This document shows positions 34,763 through 44,145 of a stretch of DNA of 64,000 nucleotides, piece after piece. The DNA is taken from positions 868,001 to 932,000 of the forward strand of contig NZ_JAUHQA010000001.1 in the NCBI RefSeq assembly GCF_030418295.1, in the 5' to 3' direction. The DNA is from Demequina muriae (GTDB taxonomy: Bacteria > Actinomycetota > Actinomycetes > Actinomycetales > Demequinaceae). Positions within the stretch are counted from its first letter, which is position 1. Every line of letters starts with the position of its first letter. The notes under the pieces were generated by a model. That model had not been told where the DNA came from. It ran no database searches and saw nothing but the letters and a program-made list of their open reading frames with translations. Both the position numbers and the translations under genes were made by a program.

Positions 34763-35773
34763 TCAGCGATCGTCGCGCTGAGCCTCATCGTCGATGGGGC
34801 TGTCCACGTCATCGACACCAGCACCGTGCGCATCGGGCTCTGACTGCGCCTCGGGTGCATGATCCGTCTGGTCGAGCGACTCCCCTGCAGCCTGCGAGGC
34901 CTCGCGGGCGCCAGCATCGTCGCCCGGGACAACGCCATCAGTCGGGCTCGACTCCGGCTGCGGGGCTTCGTCCGACTGATCTGTCGGCTCCGGCTGCTCC
35001 GACTGCTCGGGCTCGTCTGCCTCGCCTGCGTTGTCTGCCTCGTCCAAGCGGACCGCATCCGCCGCGTCGGTGTCGATCACGGGATCGGGCGCCGGCCACT
35101 TCGAGACCTGCTTCTCGACATCCGTCTGCGAGTGGGCTCCACAGCCGTGGTCGATGGATACCACTCGGCCGTCCGACGGCGACCACTCGTTCGCGCATGC
35201 TCCGAAGGCCACACGCATCGCGCCTGACAGCGGAACGAAGAAGGCGCACGTCGAGCAGGGCGCGGTCGAGGCGATCGCCGATGCCGCGGTGGGGCCGTGC
35301 GATCCGCGGTACCAGCGCTCCACAGCGCTGTCGCGACCTTCGGGGGCGAGCACCCGCTCGCGGCCGAGTCCCAGCTCCCAGATCTCGAGTGCGTCGGCGT
35401 CCTCGCCGGTCGCTTCGTAGCCCGGCATCAGTCGCTGGTCCTCGATGATCATCGGCAGGACCATGGAGGGCTCGAGGTCCCCCGGGCGCACGCGATCGGC
35501 CCACGGCACCCATGACGGTGCGAGCAACGCGTCGTCCGCAGGGATCAGGTGAGCCTCGCAGACGGTCGCGTCCCGGCCGCGCGGGGGGCGGGCGAGCGTC
35601 ACGGCCCAGACCCAGCCGCGGTACCCCGGAAGGGTGCACGCGAAGAGGTGAGTCAGGAGCCGGTCGGCGTCGTCAGAGGCCGACACGTGCGCCCCCACGG
35701 CGTCACGGTCCCCCGCAGCCTCGACTGCGGCGTCATAGGCGAGGTCGACGGCCTTCTCCAGCACAGCATCCAT
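34763..35773 (-). CDS. DUF3027 family protein
   Basis: A 336-residue actinobacterial DUF3027 protein. The conserved domain (residues 1-215) contains LFACTLPGYRGWVWAVTLARPPR, WVPWADRVRPGDLEP, and Cys/His clusters CSTCAFFVPL and HGCGAHS that could bind metal. The remaining 120 residues are acidic and low-complexity (Asp/Glu/Gln/Pro/Ser). ATG 35773 is preferred. TTG 35785 overlaps the cold-shock gene's stop, with a GGAGG just before it, and would add four residues. It is coupled to the cold-shock gene; this pairing is common in actinobacteria and its meaning is unknown. Confidence 0.8.
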   Translation of the reverse strand: MDAVLEKAVDLAYDAAVEAAGDRDAVGAHVSASDDADRLLTHLFACTLPGYRGWVWAVTLARPPRGRDATVCEAHLIPADDALLAPSWVPWADRVRPGDLEPSMVLPMIIEDQRLMPGYEATGEDADALEIWELGLGRERVLAPEGRDSAVERWYRGSHGPTAASAIASTAPCSTCAFFVPLSGAMRVAFGACANEWSPSDGRVVSIDHGCGAHSQTDVEKQVSKWPAPDPVIDTDAADAVRLDEADNAGEADEPEQSEQPEPTDQSDEAPQPESSPTDGVVPGDDAGAREASQAAGESLDQTDHAPEAQSEPDAHGAGVDDVDSPIDDEAQRDDR

Positions 35774-35781
35774 CGGCGGGC

Positions 35782-36165
35782 TCAAGCCTCCAACTGGTCG
35801 GCGACGGCGCGCAGCACGGATGCGACCTTCTGCCCCTTGGCCTGGTCGGGATAGCGGCCCGTGCGAAGCGCCGTCGAGACGCCGTCGAGCATCTTGATGA
35901 GATCCTCCACGATCACCGTCATGTCATCGGGGCTCTTGCGCATGCCCTGAGACACGGTGGGAGCCGACTCGAGGATCGTGACGGTCATGGCGGACGGACC
36001 GCGCTTGCCGTCGGCGACCGAGTAGTCGACGCGGGAGCCGGGGCGGGGTGCGGTCACTCCGGCCGGCAGCGCCGAGGCGTGCAGAAAGACCTCATCGCCG
36101 TCGTCGCTCGCGATGAAGCCGAACCCCTTGTCGGTGTCGAACCACTTCACTTTGCCGGTGGGCAC
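35782..36165 (-). CDS. Cold-shock domain protein with C-terminal extension
   Basis: A 127-residue protein whose first 68 residues form a cold-shock OB fold: GKVKWFDTDKGFGFIASDDG carries RNP1 (KGFGFI), and EVFLHASAL carries RNP2. It should bind single-stranded RNA or DNA. Residues 70-127 are a helical extension not found in CspA itself but usual in this actinobacterial group. GTG 36165 follows GAGGTTGAT. It is the first gene of a two-gene operon with the DUF3027 gene. Confidence 0.88.
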   Translation of the reverse strand: MPTGKVKWFDTDKGFGFIASDDGDEVFLHASALPAGVTAPRPGSRVDYSVADGKRGPSAMTVTILESAPTVSQGMRKSPDDMTVIVEDLIKMLDGVSTALRTGRYPDQAKGQKVASVLRAVADQLEA

Positions 36166-36343
36166 ATCAACCTCGCGTATTGCTCAGGCGCCGCGAATTC
36201 GGCGCACTCCCAGTCTACCCATGGGCGGCCAGACGCCCGATGCGCGGAGGCGCCACTGAGGCGCGCCGCGGCGTGCGTTGCCAGCACGGGCGGTCGGGGC
36301 CACACTGAGGGGATCATGCACGTCGATGGCAACTGAGGTTCAC

Positions 36344-37045
36344 ATGTCCCCGTCCGAGGTCTCCTCGTGGCTCGTCCCATCCTTTGCGCGCTCGGTGACC
36401 GGCGCGGGCGGCACCGCCCCGCTGCACGAGGTCGAGGCTGCCGCGCGCCGCCTGCTCGAGCGATGGAGCGAGCCCGAGCGGAGCTACCACGGCGTCGCTC
36501 ACCTGGTCGACCTCCTGCAGCATGTCGACGAGCTCAAGCAGGAGACCCACAACCTTGACGCCGTCCGGCTGGCTGCGTGGTACCACGGCGCAATCTTCGA
36601 CGCCGCCGAGTCCGCGGCCTACGCGCACCGCGGAGGAGAGGACGAGGCCGCGAGCGCCGAGCTGGCACGAACCGAGCTGGCAGGTCTCGGAGTGCCCGCG
36701 GCGGCCGTCGAGGCCGTCGCCACCATGGTGGAGGGGCTGGCCCGCCACTCCGCACCGGGCGACGGCAGCGACAGCGCGGTGCTGTCGGACGCAGATCTCG
36801 CGATTCTCGCGTCGGATCCCCAGCGCTACCGGCAGTACCTGAACAAGGTGCGCGAGGAGTATGCGCACATCCCCGCGCACGACTATCTCGAGGCCCGACG
36901 GGCGATCGTGGGCCGCCTCCTCTCCCGGTCGCCGCTCTACACGAGCCCGCTCGGTCGCGGGTGGGAGCGTCAGGCCAGAGAGAACCTGACGGCGGAGTTG
37001 ACGCGCATCGACCGCGAGATGGCAACCTCCTCGCGCGCCACCTAG
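36344..37045 (+). CDS. HD superfamily phosphohydrolase-like protein
   Basis: A 233-residue protein of the predicted metal-dependent HD-superfamily group (COG4339-like). Motifs are RSYHGVAHLVDLLQHVDEL near residue 45 and LAAWYHGAIFDAAESAAYAHRGGEDEAASAELA near residue 75. The second should read HD in catalytic members but reads HG, so metal binding may be altered. I chose ATG 36344 behind CTGAGG; ATG 36326 is an in-frame alternative. It is monocistronic. Activity and substrate are unknown. Confidence 0.7.
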   Translation: MSPSEVSSWLVPSFARSVTGAGGTAPLHEVEAAARRLLERWSEPERSYHGVAHLVDLLQHVDELKQETHNLDAVRLAAWYHGAIFDAAESAAYAHRGGEDEAASAELARTELAGLGVPAAAVEAVATMVEGLARHSAPGDGSDSAVLSDADLAILASDPQRYRQYLNKVREEYAHIPAHDYLEARRAIVGRLLSRSPLYTSPLGRGWERQARENLTAELTRIDREMATSSRAT

Positions 37046-37195
37046 CGCGCCTGCCGAGCCCCGGTGCGTCACCGCGCCCAGGGTCCGGGCGTTGTCCACA
37101 GGCCTGGGTCCCCGCCCTCTCGCGCATCCGCGGGCTCCCCTAGCGTCGGGTCCAGTCGCGACGACCGTCGCGCTTCGACCCGAGGAGGACGCCCC

Positions 37196-37489
37196 ATGAC
37201 CCGCTATCACGTCGACGCCGCCGAGGTGGCCGCCGCATCGGCCCTCGCCTCCGGCTCCGCCGAGAGCATCCGTGGCGAAGTGGCCGCCATGATGGGCCAC
37301 CTGACCGCCCTCGAGGGCTCCTGGCAGGGCGGCGCGGCGGCGGCCTTCGCCGGAGTTCTCGACCAGTGGCGGGGCGCCCAGGTGCAGGTCGAGCAGGCGC
37401 TCGATGCGCTCACCGTCGCGTTGTCCCAGGCCGCGGAGCAGTATCAGACCGCCGAGGACACCGCGGCACGGCTGTTCACTGCACGGTAG
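37196..37489 (+). CDS. WXG100 (ESAT-6-like) family protein
   Basis: A 97-residue all-helical protein with the central Trp-x-Gly turn (GSWQGGAAAAF near residue 42) between two helices, the hallmark of WXG100 proteins exported by type VII (ESX) systems. ATG 37196 follows GAGGAGG. No EccC ATPase or other ESX gene lies in the window. It may be exported by a remote system or act as an orphan; which one is unknown. Confidence 0.85.
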   Translation: MTRYHVDAAEVAAASALASGSAESIRGEVAAMMGHLTALEGSWQGGAAAAFAGVLDQWRGAQVQVEQALDALTVALSQAAEQYQTAEDTAARLFTAR

Positions 37490-37529
37490 CGAGCCGTCAG
37501 GCGCCGGGTCGTGGGCGTACTCTCGCCGG

Positions 37530-37805
37530 ATGGCCATCTACCTCGATCCGCCGCTGTGGCCCCGCCACGGAAAGGTGTGGGGGCACCTGGTATCCGACTC
37601 CTCTGTCGACGAGTTGCTCGCGTTCGCGGCGAGGGCTGGGATACCTGAACGAGCGTTCGACAGAGATCATGTCGACGTGCCCGCAGAGATGTACCCGCGT
37701 CTGGTCGAGATGGGTGCGGTGCCGGTGGACTCGCGCGAGCTGGTCCGTCGCCTGCGCGCGTCGGGGCTGCGGGTGACGGCAGCCGAGAGGCACGGTCGCA
37801 GCTGA
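37530..37805 (+). CDS. DUF4031 family protein
   Basis: A 91-residue DUF4031 protein (IYLDPPLWPRHGKVWGHLVSD, FAARAGIPERAFDRDHVDVP) of unknown function. The conserved charged and aromatic residues suggest an enzyme or nucleic-acid-binding role, but none is known. The ATG is exactly 6 bases after TACTCT, with no ribosome site, so it is probably leaderless. It stands between the WXG100 gene and the convergent groEL terminator. Confidence 0.88.
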   Translation: MAIYLDPPLWPRHGKVWGHLVSDSSVDELLAFAARAGIPERAFDRDHVDVPAEMYPRLVEMGAVPVDSRELVRRLRASGLRVTAAERHGRS

Positions 37806-37932
37806 GGGACGACTGCCTGACGGCGATCGCGCGGCGGACACGGGACAGCGCCGGACAGCGCAGAAGAGGGCACCCGCGGGCGTCAACCATCCGTGTGCCG
37901 CGCATCGGCCGCCTGGCCTCACGCCAGACGCA

Positions 37933-37966
37933 CGAAGGCCCCCGGGATCGCTCCCGGGGGCCTTCG
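37933..37966 (-). terminator. groEL terminator
   Basis: CGAAGGCCCCCGGGA (37933-37947) pairs perfectly over 15 bases with TCCCGGGGGCCTTCG (37952-37966), with a 4-base loop. It lies just past the groEL stop and could also stop transcripts from the plus-strand DUF4031 gene. Confidence 0.8.
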
Positions 37967-37988
37967 AGTACAGCGCGTGCGGACGAGC

Positions 37989-39617
<1,629 letters not shown>

Positions 39618-39728
39618 TCAGTAGTCCTCTTTCGATGCGTGGTGGCTCCGAGTCGCCCGCGACGGACGATGCCGCTCGAAGCGTTCCCTTCACGCCACGA
39701 ACCTGCACCTCGACCCGGGAGCCGATTT

Positions 39729-39755
39729 TTAGCACTCTCATGTCGAGAGTGCTAA
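39729..39755. promoter_or_regulatory. CIRCE operator, perfect
   Basis: TTAGCACTC, nine bases, GAGTGCTAA: an exact match to the HrcA-binding CIRCE consensus (TTAGCACTC-N9-GAGTGCTAA), about 115 bases upstream of the groEL start and just past the predicted transcription start. Confidence 0.95.
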
Positions 39756-39760
39756 GTGCG

Positions 39761-39789
39761 ATTCTGGCACTCTCCCCCTCCGAGTGCAA
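39761..39789 (-). promoter_or_regulatory. groEL promoter
   Basis: TTGCAC (39784-39789) and CAGAAT (39761-39766) on the minus strand are separated by 17 bases. The second CIRCE element overlaps this promoter completely and the first follows immediately downstream. Confidence 0.6.
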
Positions 39790-39790
39790 A
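39764..39790. promoter_or_regulatory. CIRCE operator, imperfect second copy
   Basis: CTGGCACTC, nine bases, GAGTGCAAA matches 15 of 18 positions of the CIRCE half-sites. It lies 35 bases from the perfect copy, centre to centre. Two CIRCE sites at groEL genes are known in actinobacteria. Confidence 0.85.
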
Positions 39791-39884
39791 CCCTGCCCCG
39801 GCGGTTTCGCGTGAGGCATAGCGCCGATGCGCTCACCCAGTCGGGCGCGCGGCGGCGAGGCTACTCGTGGCAGCGGGGAGGAGG

Positions 39885-40511
39885 TCAGGCGCCCGGTTCT
39901 GACGCGAGCAGCACTTCGATCTCCGCACCGCCAGGGGTGTCATCCATCTCGACCCGGTCGATGCCCAGTCGCTCCGCGACGTCAGCGGCCGTGTCGGCCA
40001 GCCGCTCCTCGGAGTAGATCACGATGTTCGCGTCGTCTGGGATCAGGCTCGACGAAATGTTGTTCGCCTCGGTGTTGGTGTAGCCGCCGTCCACCAGAAT
40101 CGCCTGCTGGTCGCCTGCCAGGCCCTGAACGCCGGCCCCGTTGCGCACGTGCACCTGTGCGTCGAACAGGATCGCGGGCTCGGGTTCCTCCGTCTCGCTC
40201 GGCGTGGGAGAAGGCTCCGGGGCCTCAGACTCGACGGGCGGCTGAGCAGTGGCCGTGGGGCTCGGCGTGCCGGACGGCTCGTCCGTGGGAGCCACGGTGA
40301 CGGTCGGAGTGGGCGATGGGTCAGCCCCTCCCACGATGTCCCGGTTCCAGAGCAGTGTGGCGATGCCGAAGGCGACGGCGCCGGCGATGATGAAGGCCAG
40401 GAGCGGCGGGAGCACGCGGGTCCACCATGGGCGGGGGGCGCGGTGCACGCCGACGGGGCCGCCCTCGGCGGCTATCTCGTCGAACTCGTCGCGCTCATAT
40501 TGCTGGGGCAC
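39885..40511 (-). CDS. LytR C-terminal domain membrane protein
   Basis: A 208-residue protein with one transmembrane helix (about residues 34-54), a Thr/Pro/Ser/Glu-rich extracellular spacer and a C-terminal LytR_C domain ([25 protein letters not shown], then [21 protein letters not shown]). This domain is shared with cell-wall glycopolymer transferases of the LCP family, but the catalytic LCP domain is absent here. GTG 40511 is 6 bases after TAGAGT, a likely leaderless start. DUF3263 lies 9 bases upstream on the same strand. Confidence 0.85.
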   Translation of the reverse strand: MPQQYERDEFDEIAAEGGPVGVHRAPRPWWTRVLPPLLAFIIAGAVAFGIATLLWNRDIVGGADPSPTPTVTVAPTDEPSGTPSPTATAQPPVESEAPEPSPTPSETEEPEPAILFDAQVHVRNGAGVQGLAGDQQAILVDGGYTNTEANNISSSLIPDDANIVIYSEERLADTAADVAERLGIDRVEMDDTPGGAEIEVLLASEPGA

Positions 40512-40520
40512 GGGGTCACT

Positions 40521-40817
40521 CTAGCGAAGCGCGGCCGCATCGAACGCGCGCGTGGCGCGTCCGCGCTGGCGGGCCGACCGCATGCGGCGCAGTCGCTTCA
40601 CGAGCATCGGGTCGAACGCCAACGCGGCCTGATCGTCGATCAGCGCGCCCAGCACCTGGTAGTACTGCGTGCTGCTCATGCCGAACATGTCGCGGATGGC
40701 GTCTTCCTTGGCACCTGCGAACTTCCACCACTTGCGTTCGAAGCGGAGGATCTCGGCGTCGCGCTCGGACAGCTGGTCGACGACTGGCGCGTCATCCACG
40801 CGTGCGACTTCACCCAT
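40521..40817 (-). CDS. DUF3263 family protein
   Basis: A 98-residue actinobacterial DUF3263 protein ([41 protein letters not shown]). The helix-turn-helix-like core suggests a DNA-associated small regulator, but no function is established. ATG 40817 has AGGAGG with 7-base spacing; ATG 40850 is possible. It sits 9 bases before the LytR_C gene and is divergent from uracil-DNA glycosylase. The DUF3263-LytR_C pairing is widespread in actinobacteria. Confidence 0.85.
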   Translation of the reverse strand: MGEVARVDDAPVVDQLSERDAEILRFERKWWKFAGAKEDAIRDMFGMSSTQYYQVLGALIDDQAALAFDPMLVKRLRRMRSARQRGRATRAFDAAALR

Positions 40818-40921
40818 GGGCGGCCTCCTCCTGCTCGTTGACGTGTCCATCAGACTACCGGCGAACTACACAGATGTCATTCAGACGCATCGGCCGCGAG
40901 CACGTCGCTACAGTGACGCGT

Positions 40922-41593
40922 ATGTCGGAGGCGTGGCGCACTCAGGTCGCGGGCGACTGGGCCGAGGCCCTGGCGCCCGTGGCACCGCGTCTCGCACGCA
41001 TCGGCGACTTCTTGAGGAACGAGATCGCCGCTGACCGAGGCTACCTCCCCGACGCACACGCAGTCCTCCGGGCGTTCGAGGCTCCGCTCGCCGAGGTGCG
41101 CGTGCTGGTCGTCGGGCAGGACCCCTACCCGACGCCGGGCGACGCGGTCGGCCTCAGCTTCTCAGTCGCGCCGGGCAGGCCGATGCCGCGGTCACTGGTC
41201 AACATCGCTCGCGAACTCCAGCAGGACACGGGTGAGACCCTGACCGACGGCGACCTCTCTCACTGGGCCGATCAGGGCGTGATGCTGCTCAACCGGGTGC
41301 TGACCGTCTCGCCCGGCGCTGCCGGCTCACACCGCCGTCGCGGGTGGGAGGAGGTGACCGAGCACGCGATCCGGGTGCTGGCGGAGAGGCCGGCACCGCT
41401 CGTGGCGGTCCTCTGGGGACGCGACGCCCAGTCGCTCGCTCCGATGCTCGACGGCGTGCCGCAGGTCGCGAGCGCCCACCCGAGCCCGCTCAGCGCCTCG
41501 CGTGGATTCTTCGGCTCACGGCCGTTCTCGCAGGTGAACACGCTCTTGGAGCAGCAAGGCGCACGTCCCATTCGGTGGGGCGAGCCGAGCTAG
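40922..41593 (+). CDS. ung: Uracil-DNA glycosylase
   Basis: A 223-residue family-1 UDG that removes uracil from DNA. Catalytic Asp is in [19 protein letters not shown], and the Leu-intercalation loop [21 protein letters not shown] is complete. The ATG lies 7 bases after TACAGT, with no ribosome site, so it is probably leaderless. The frame continues upstream but into sequence unlike the family. Its stop overlaps the end of the convergent secreted-protein gene at 41590. Confidence 0.95.
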   Translation: MSEAWRTQVAGDWAEALAPVAPRLARIGDFLRNEIAADRGYLPDAHAVLRAFEAPLAEVRVLVVGQDPYPTPGDAVGLSFSVAPGRPMPRSLVNIARELQQDTGETLTDGDLSHWADQGVMLLNRVLTVSPGAAGSHRRRGWEEVTEHAIRVLAERPAPLVAVLWGRDAQSLAPMLDGVPQVASAHPSPLSASRGFFGSRPFSQVNTLLEQQGARPIRWGEPS

Positions 41594-42411
41594 TTGCAGA
41601 AGCTCTGACCGGAGAAGTAGCCCGGAGCCGGGCCGTCCGAGATCTCGAGCGTTCCGCCCCACACGTTCTGCGACGTGCTCTGCATGGTCAGCGTGGGCAG
41701 CTGAGCGCACGAGTAGCCGGGCGCGAGGCCGATCCCGGAGTTGCTGTAGGTGCCCACCCACTGCGGCGTGAATCCCGGGAATGGCGGCTGCGCCAGGTCG
41801 AAGGTGACGCGCCACGTCCAGTTGCTGTTGGGCGGCTGCGTGTCCCACGTGACATTGAAGGTGAAGTTCCACAGCTGCGAGCCCTGGTGGCCCCATGGCG
41901 GGCCCCCGTTCGGCGACAGGGTCACGGAGCACGTCGCCGTGTCTCTGACCTGGCCGCCCGGGTTGATCGCCTGGCAGGTGGCCGCTGGGCCTGTGGCGGG
42001 AGGCGGCGCGGTCCATTCCGTCGGGAAGATCCAGCCGCCGATGCGCGCGATCACTGTGGCGACTGAGGTGGTGGCGTACGTCCCGACCCCGATCGCCAAG
42101 CTGCCTGCGGCCGTGCCAGCGCCCGAGGCGATGATCGTCCCCGACGCGTCGTGAACGAACACCTCGAGGCTAAGATCGTGGCATCCGGCAGGAATGCCGC
42201 TCAGGGCCACCGCTGACGCAGAGCCCGAGCTCGACGCGGTCGTCTTCACGACGGGCACGCCGCCTTCGTTCGCGGGGGCGCATGCCGATGCGTCGGCGAA
42301 TGAGGTCTGCAGGCCGGCGAACACCGGCATCTGCGCGGCGCTCGCCGACGTGACGCTGAGACCCACCGCCATCGCGAGGATCGCGGTGGCCGCTGCCAGG
42401 ATTCTGCGCAT
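41590..42411 (-). CDS. Secreted protein of unknown function in the SipW cassette
   Basis: A 273-residue exported protein I do not recognise. The signal peptide is [26 protein letters not shown], followed by a beta-rich region with six Cys and several Trp ([20 protein letters not shown], then [10 protein letters not shown]) ending SFCN. It could be an adhesin or surface coat component. ATG 42411 overlaps the sipW stop (TGATG); GTG 42414 is one codon earlier. It is the third gene of the cassette, so it is made with SipW, though its signal peptide looks like an ordinary Sec type. Confidence 0.75.
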   Translation of the reverse strand: MRRILAAATAILAMAVGLSVTSASAAQMPVFAGLQTSFADASACAPANEGGVPVVKTTASSSGSASAVALSGIPAGCHDLSLEVFVHDASGTIIASGAGTAAGSLAIGVGTYATTSVATVIARIGGWIFPTEWTAPPPATGPAATCQAINPGGQVRDTATCSVTLSPNGGPPWGHQGSQLWNFTFNVTWDTQPPNSNWTWRVTFDLAQPPFPGFTPQWVGTYSNSGIGLAPGYSCAQLPTLTMQSTSQNVWGGTLEISDGPAPGYFSGQSFCN

Positions 42412-43016
42412 CACGCGCCGCTCGTCTTCGCGTCGTTGAGCGTCACCGGCGCTGCCTGGTCTGCCGCCTCGTCGTCCGCGCCGTCCTCTGCGCCGTCCTC
42501 AGGCTCGTCGTCGTCCTCGTCGCCCGCAGACGGCCACAGCGCAATCACCATCGCGAGCAGGATGACGCCGCACCACAGCAGCGGGTTGAGCAGCCACATG
42601 GTGACGACGCCGGCGTTCGGGACGTGCAGGTGCACGATCCCGCGCACCTCGGCGCCCGCGGGATAGAAGGGGTCGATGAAGTCGTTGTTGTCGCCCTGGA
42701 GCACCCACCCCGAGGCGGCGTCACCACCGATGATGCGGTGAACCACCTGGGCGCCTCCCAGGTCCTCAGGGGCGTAGATGATGACGTCCCCGATCTGCGG
42801 GTCACCCTTGCGCGCCACCACGAGATCGCCCGACGAGTACGTGGGTTCCATCGACTGGCCCGAGACGATCACGAGCGAGGTGCCGCCACCCAACGACGCG
42901 GGCCACAGAGCATAGACGGCGATGGCGAGGAGGACCCATGAGAGGCCCTGCACCAGCACGCGCCAGTACCGACGCACACGAGTGGCGTCGGTACTGGCGT
43001 CGAGCATGGCTGCCAT
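42411..43016 (-). CDS. sipW: SipW-type signal peptidase I
   Basis: A 201-residue membrane protease of the ER/SipW signal peptidase branch. The catalytic Ser is in VSGQSMEPTYSSGDLVV. The general base region reads QVVHRIIGGD, with His where bacterial LepB enzymes use Lys, the diagnostic SipW feature. There is one transmembrane helix near residues 22-42 and a second near 137-157, then an acidic tail. It is coupled downstream to the secreted protein and lies 26 bases after a probable SipW-dependent substrate. SipW enzymes process TasA/CalY-like biofilm proteins. Confidence 0.9.
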   Translation of the reverse strand: MAAMLDASTDATRVRRYWRVLVQGLSWVLLAIAVYALWPASLGGGTSLVIVSGQSMEPTYSSGDLVVARKGDPQIGDVIIYAPEDLGGAQVVHRIIGGDAASGWVLQGDNNDFIDPFYPAGAEVRGIVHLHVPNAGVVTMWLLNPLLWCGVILLAMVIALWPSAGDEDDDEPEDGAEDGADDEAADQAAPVTLNDAKTSGA

Positions 43017-43042
43017 CAGAGCCCGTCTTCTGCGACGGTCTG

Positions 43043-43447
43043 CTAGCCGATGATGACGACGACGTCGCCGAGGTCGGTCGCGATGTCGATCGCGTCCGCG
43101 GAGACATCTGCGGTGTAGGCGCCCGCGGCCACGGAGCCCGAGACGGAGGCGAGCTCGGTGCCCGCCGTGTTCTCGAGAACCACCGAGATGGGCTCGCCGT
43201 TGCAGCCGGTGTCGATCGCGCCGACGGTGAGGTCCGCGATCTCGAAGTCGGTGCCGACCTGTGCGTAGGTGTAGTCGACGGTGACGCCGTCGGTGTCGCA
43301 GGCGGCGAACGTGTCGGTGCCGATCGCGACCTCATTGGCAGCGTCGACGGTCAGCGTCGCAGCGGAGGCCACCGACAGGCCGGCGACGCCGACCAGGGCC
43401 AGTGCCAGTGCGGCGAACTTGCGCTTGTTGTGCTTCTTGGTTGCCAT
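43043..43447 (-). CDS. Probable SipW-dependent secreted protein (TasA/CalY-like signal)
   Basis: A 134-residue exported protein. Its N-terminus, KKHNKRKFAALALALVGVAG followed by LSVASAATLT, matches the SipW-cognate signal peptide type (Lys/Arg start, ALALVGVAGLSVASAA with Thr after). The mature part of about 100 residues is acidic, beta-rich and has two Cys (FAACDTDG and DTGCNG) that could form a disulphide. It is much shorter than TasA or CalY (about 190-260 residues). It is the first gene of the cassette, with a strong hairpin in its leader, and is likely a matrix or surface protein. Confidence 0.8.
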   Translation of the reverse strand: MATKKHNKRKFAALALALVGVAGLSVASAATLTVDAANEVAIGTDTFAACDTDGVTVDYTYAQVGTDFEIADLTVGAIDTGCNGEPISVVLENTAGTELASVSGSVAAGAYTADVSADAIDIATDLGDVVVIIG

Positions 43448-43479
43448 CTTCTAATCCCCATTCGTGAACCATGCTGGCC

Positions 43480-43504
43480 GCCCCGGGGGTGGATCCCCCG
43501 GGGC
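43480..43504. promoter_or_regulatory. Strong hairpin in the leader of the SipW cassette
   Basis: GCCCCGGGGG (43480-43489) pairs perfectly with CCCCCGGGGC (43495-43504) around a 5-base loop. It lies about 33 bases before the start of the first cassette gene and has no U-tract, so an RNA stabiliser or translational control element is more likely than a terminator. Confidence 0.7.
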
Positions 43505-43829
43505 TCCCCCCAGCGACTGACTGTGATCTTGCGTCGCACGAAACGTTCTGTGTGACGCACGGCACTTCGTGAGAGGGGAGCGCGGAATGATTATGACGCG
43601 GGTTTCTGTCGGATCGACGAAACTTCCGCCACAATTGTTGTCGAAGAGCACGTTAGCAGGACGGACTCTCGCCTCAGCTGCGTGTCGAACGCCACCGCGG
43701 AGTCCACGCGCGGCTTCGATAACGATTAAGTCCGACACGTGTCGGATTCTGCTCTCGGTGTCGGATCCCTCTCATATGTCCGTTTCGGCCATGTCCGGCG
43801 CGTGAATGTCGGAGACCTCACACTTTCGT
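43505..43829. other. Upstream region of the SipW cassette: palindrome and TGTCGGA half-sites
   Basis: No protein gene is supported. TCCGACACGTGTCGGA (43731-43746) is a perfect 16-base palindrome. Related half-sites GTGTCGGA (43757-43764) and TGTCGGA (about 43806-43812) follow, and two looser TGTCC copies lie between. On the minus strand CATAAT (43590-43595) is a -10 candidate, and an AT-rich TTAATCGTTATC lies next to the palindrome. CGTCGCAC/GTGTGACG (43533-43558) is a weaker inverted repeat. This is probably the operator and promoter region of the cassette. Confidence 0.5.
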
Positions 43830-43872
43830 GCTGAGGCATCGGTTTCAGTAGGGCTGAGGTATCGATTTCAGT
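43830..43872. repeat. Imperfect direct repeat, two 20-mers
   Basis: GCTGAGGCATCGGTTTCAGT (43830-43849) and GCTGAGGTATCGATTTCAGT (43853-43872) differ at two positions and repeat every 23 bases. They lie between the palindrome cluster and tRNA-Thr, where no gene overlaps. Confidence 0.85.
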
Positions 43873-43961
43873 CCGGTGCTGGAGGGATCGAGCACGGTGG
43901 CGAGAGCACGGTGAGGATCGAGGGCACCGGGACGCGGAGCGCGTCTCGGACGGAGTCGCGG

Positions 43962-44037
43962 TGGAGCTGGCAGCGGGACTCGAACCCGCAACCCCCTGTT
44001 TACAAGACAGGTGCGCTACCAATTGCGCCATGCCAGC
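43962..44037 (-). tRNA. tRNA-Thr (anticodon TGT), CCA encoded
   Basis: Minus-strand cloverleaf: acceptor GCTGGCA/TGCCAGC, D arm GCGC/GCGC, anticodon stem CCTGT/ACAGG with loop CTTGTAA (anticodon TGT, reading ACA), T arm GCGGG-TTCGAGT-CCCGC. The discriminator is T and CCA is encoded at 43962-43964. The body without CCA is 43965-44037. Confidence 0.95.
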
Positions 44038-44100
44038 CTGCGGCGTGCCTGCACGCCGTCACAGCAGGATACCGGTGACCTCTCTGCGCTCAGACGCAAC

Positions 44101-44131
44101 GAAGCCCCGCCAGCGATGCTGGCGGGGCTTC
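44101..44131 (-). terminator. Terminator after the DsbA-like gene
   Basis: GAAGCCCCGCCAGC (44101-44114) pairs perfectly with GCTGGCGGGGCTTC (44118-44131) around a 3-base loop, directly downstream of the DsbA-like stop on the minus strand. Confidence 0.8.
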
Positions 44132-44145
44132 GAATGCGGGTGGTG

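Noticed and set aside
43726..44078. Small protein genes in the region upstream of the SipW cassette
   Set aside because: The short frames overlap the tRNA or repeats and have no ribosome sites or family features.
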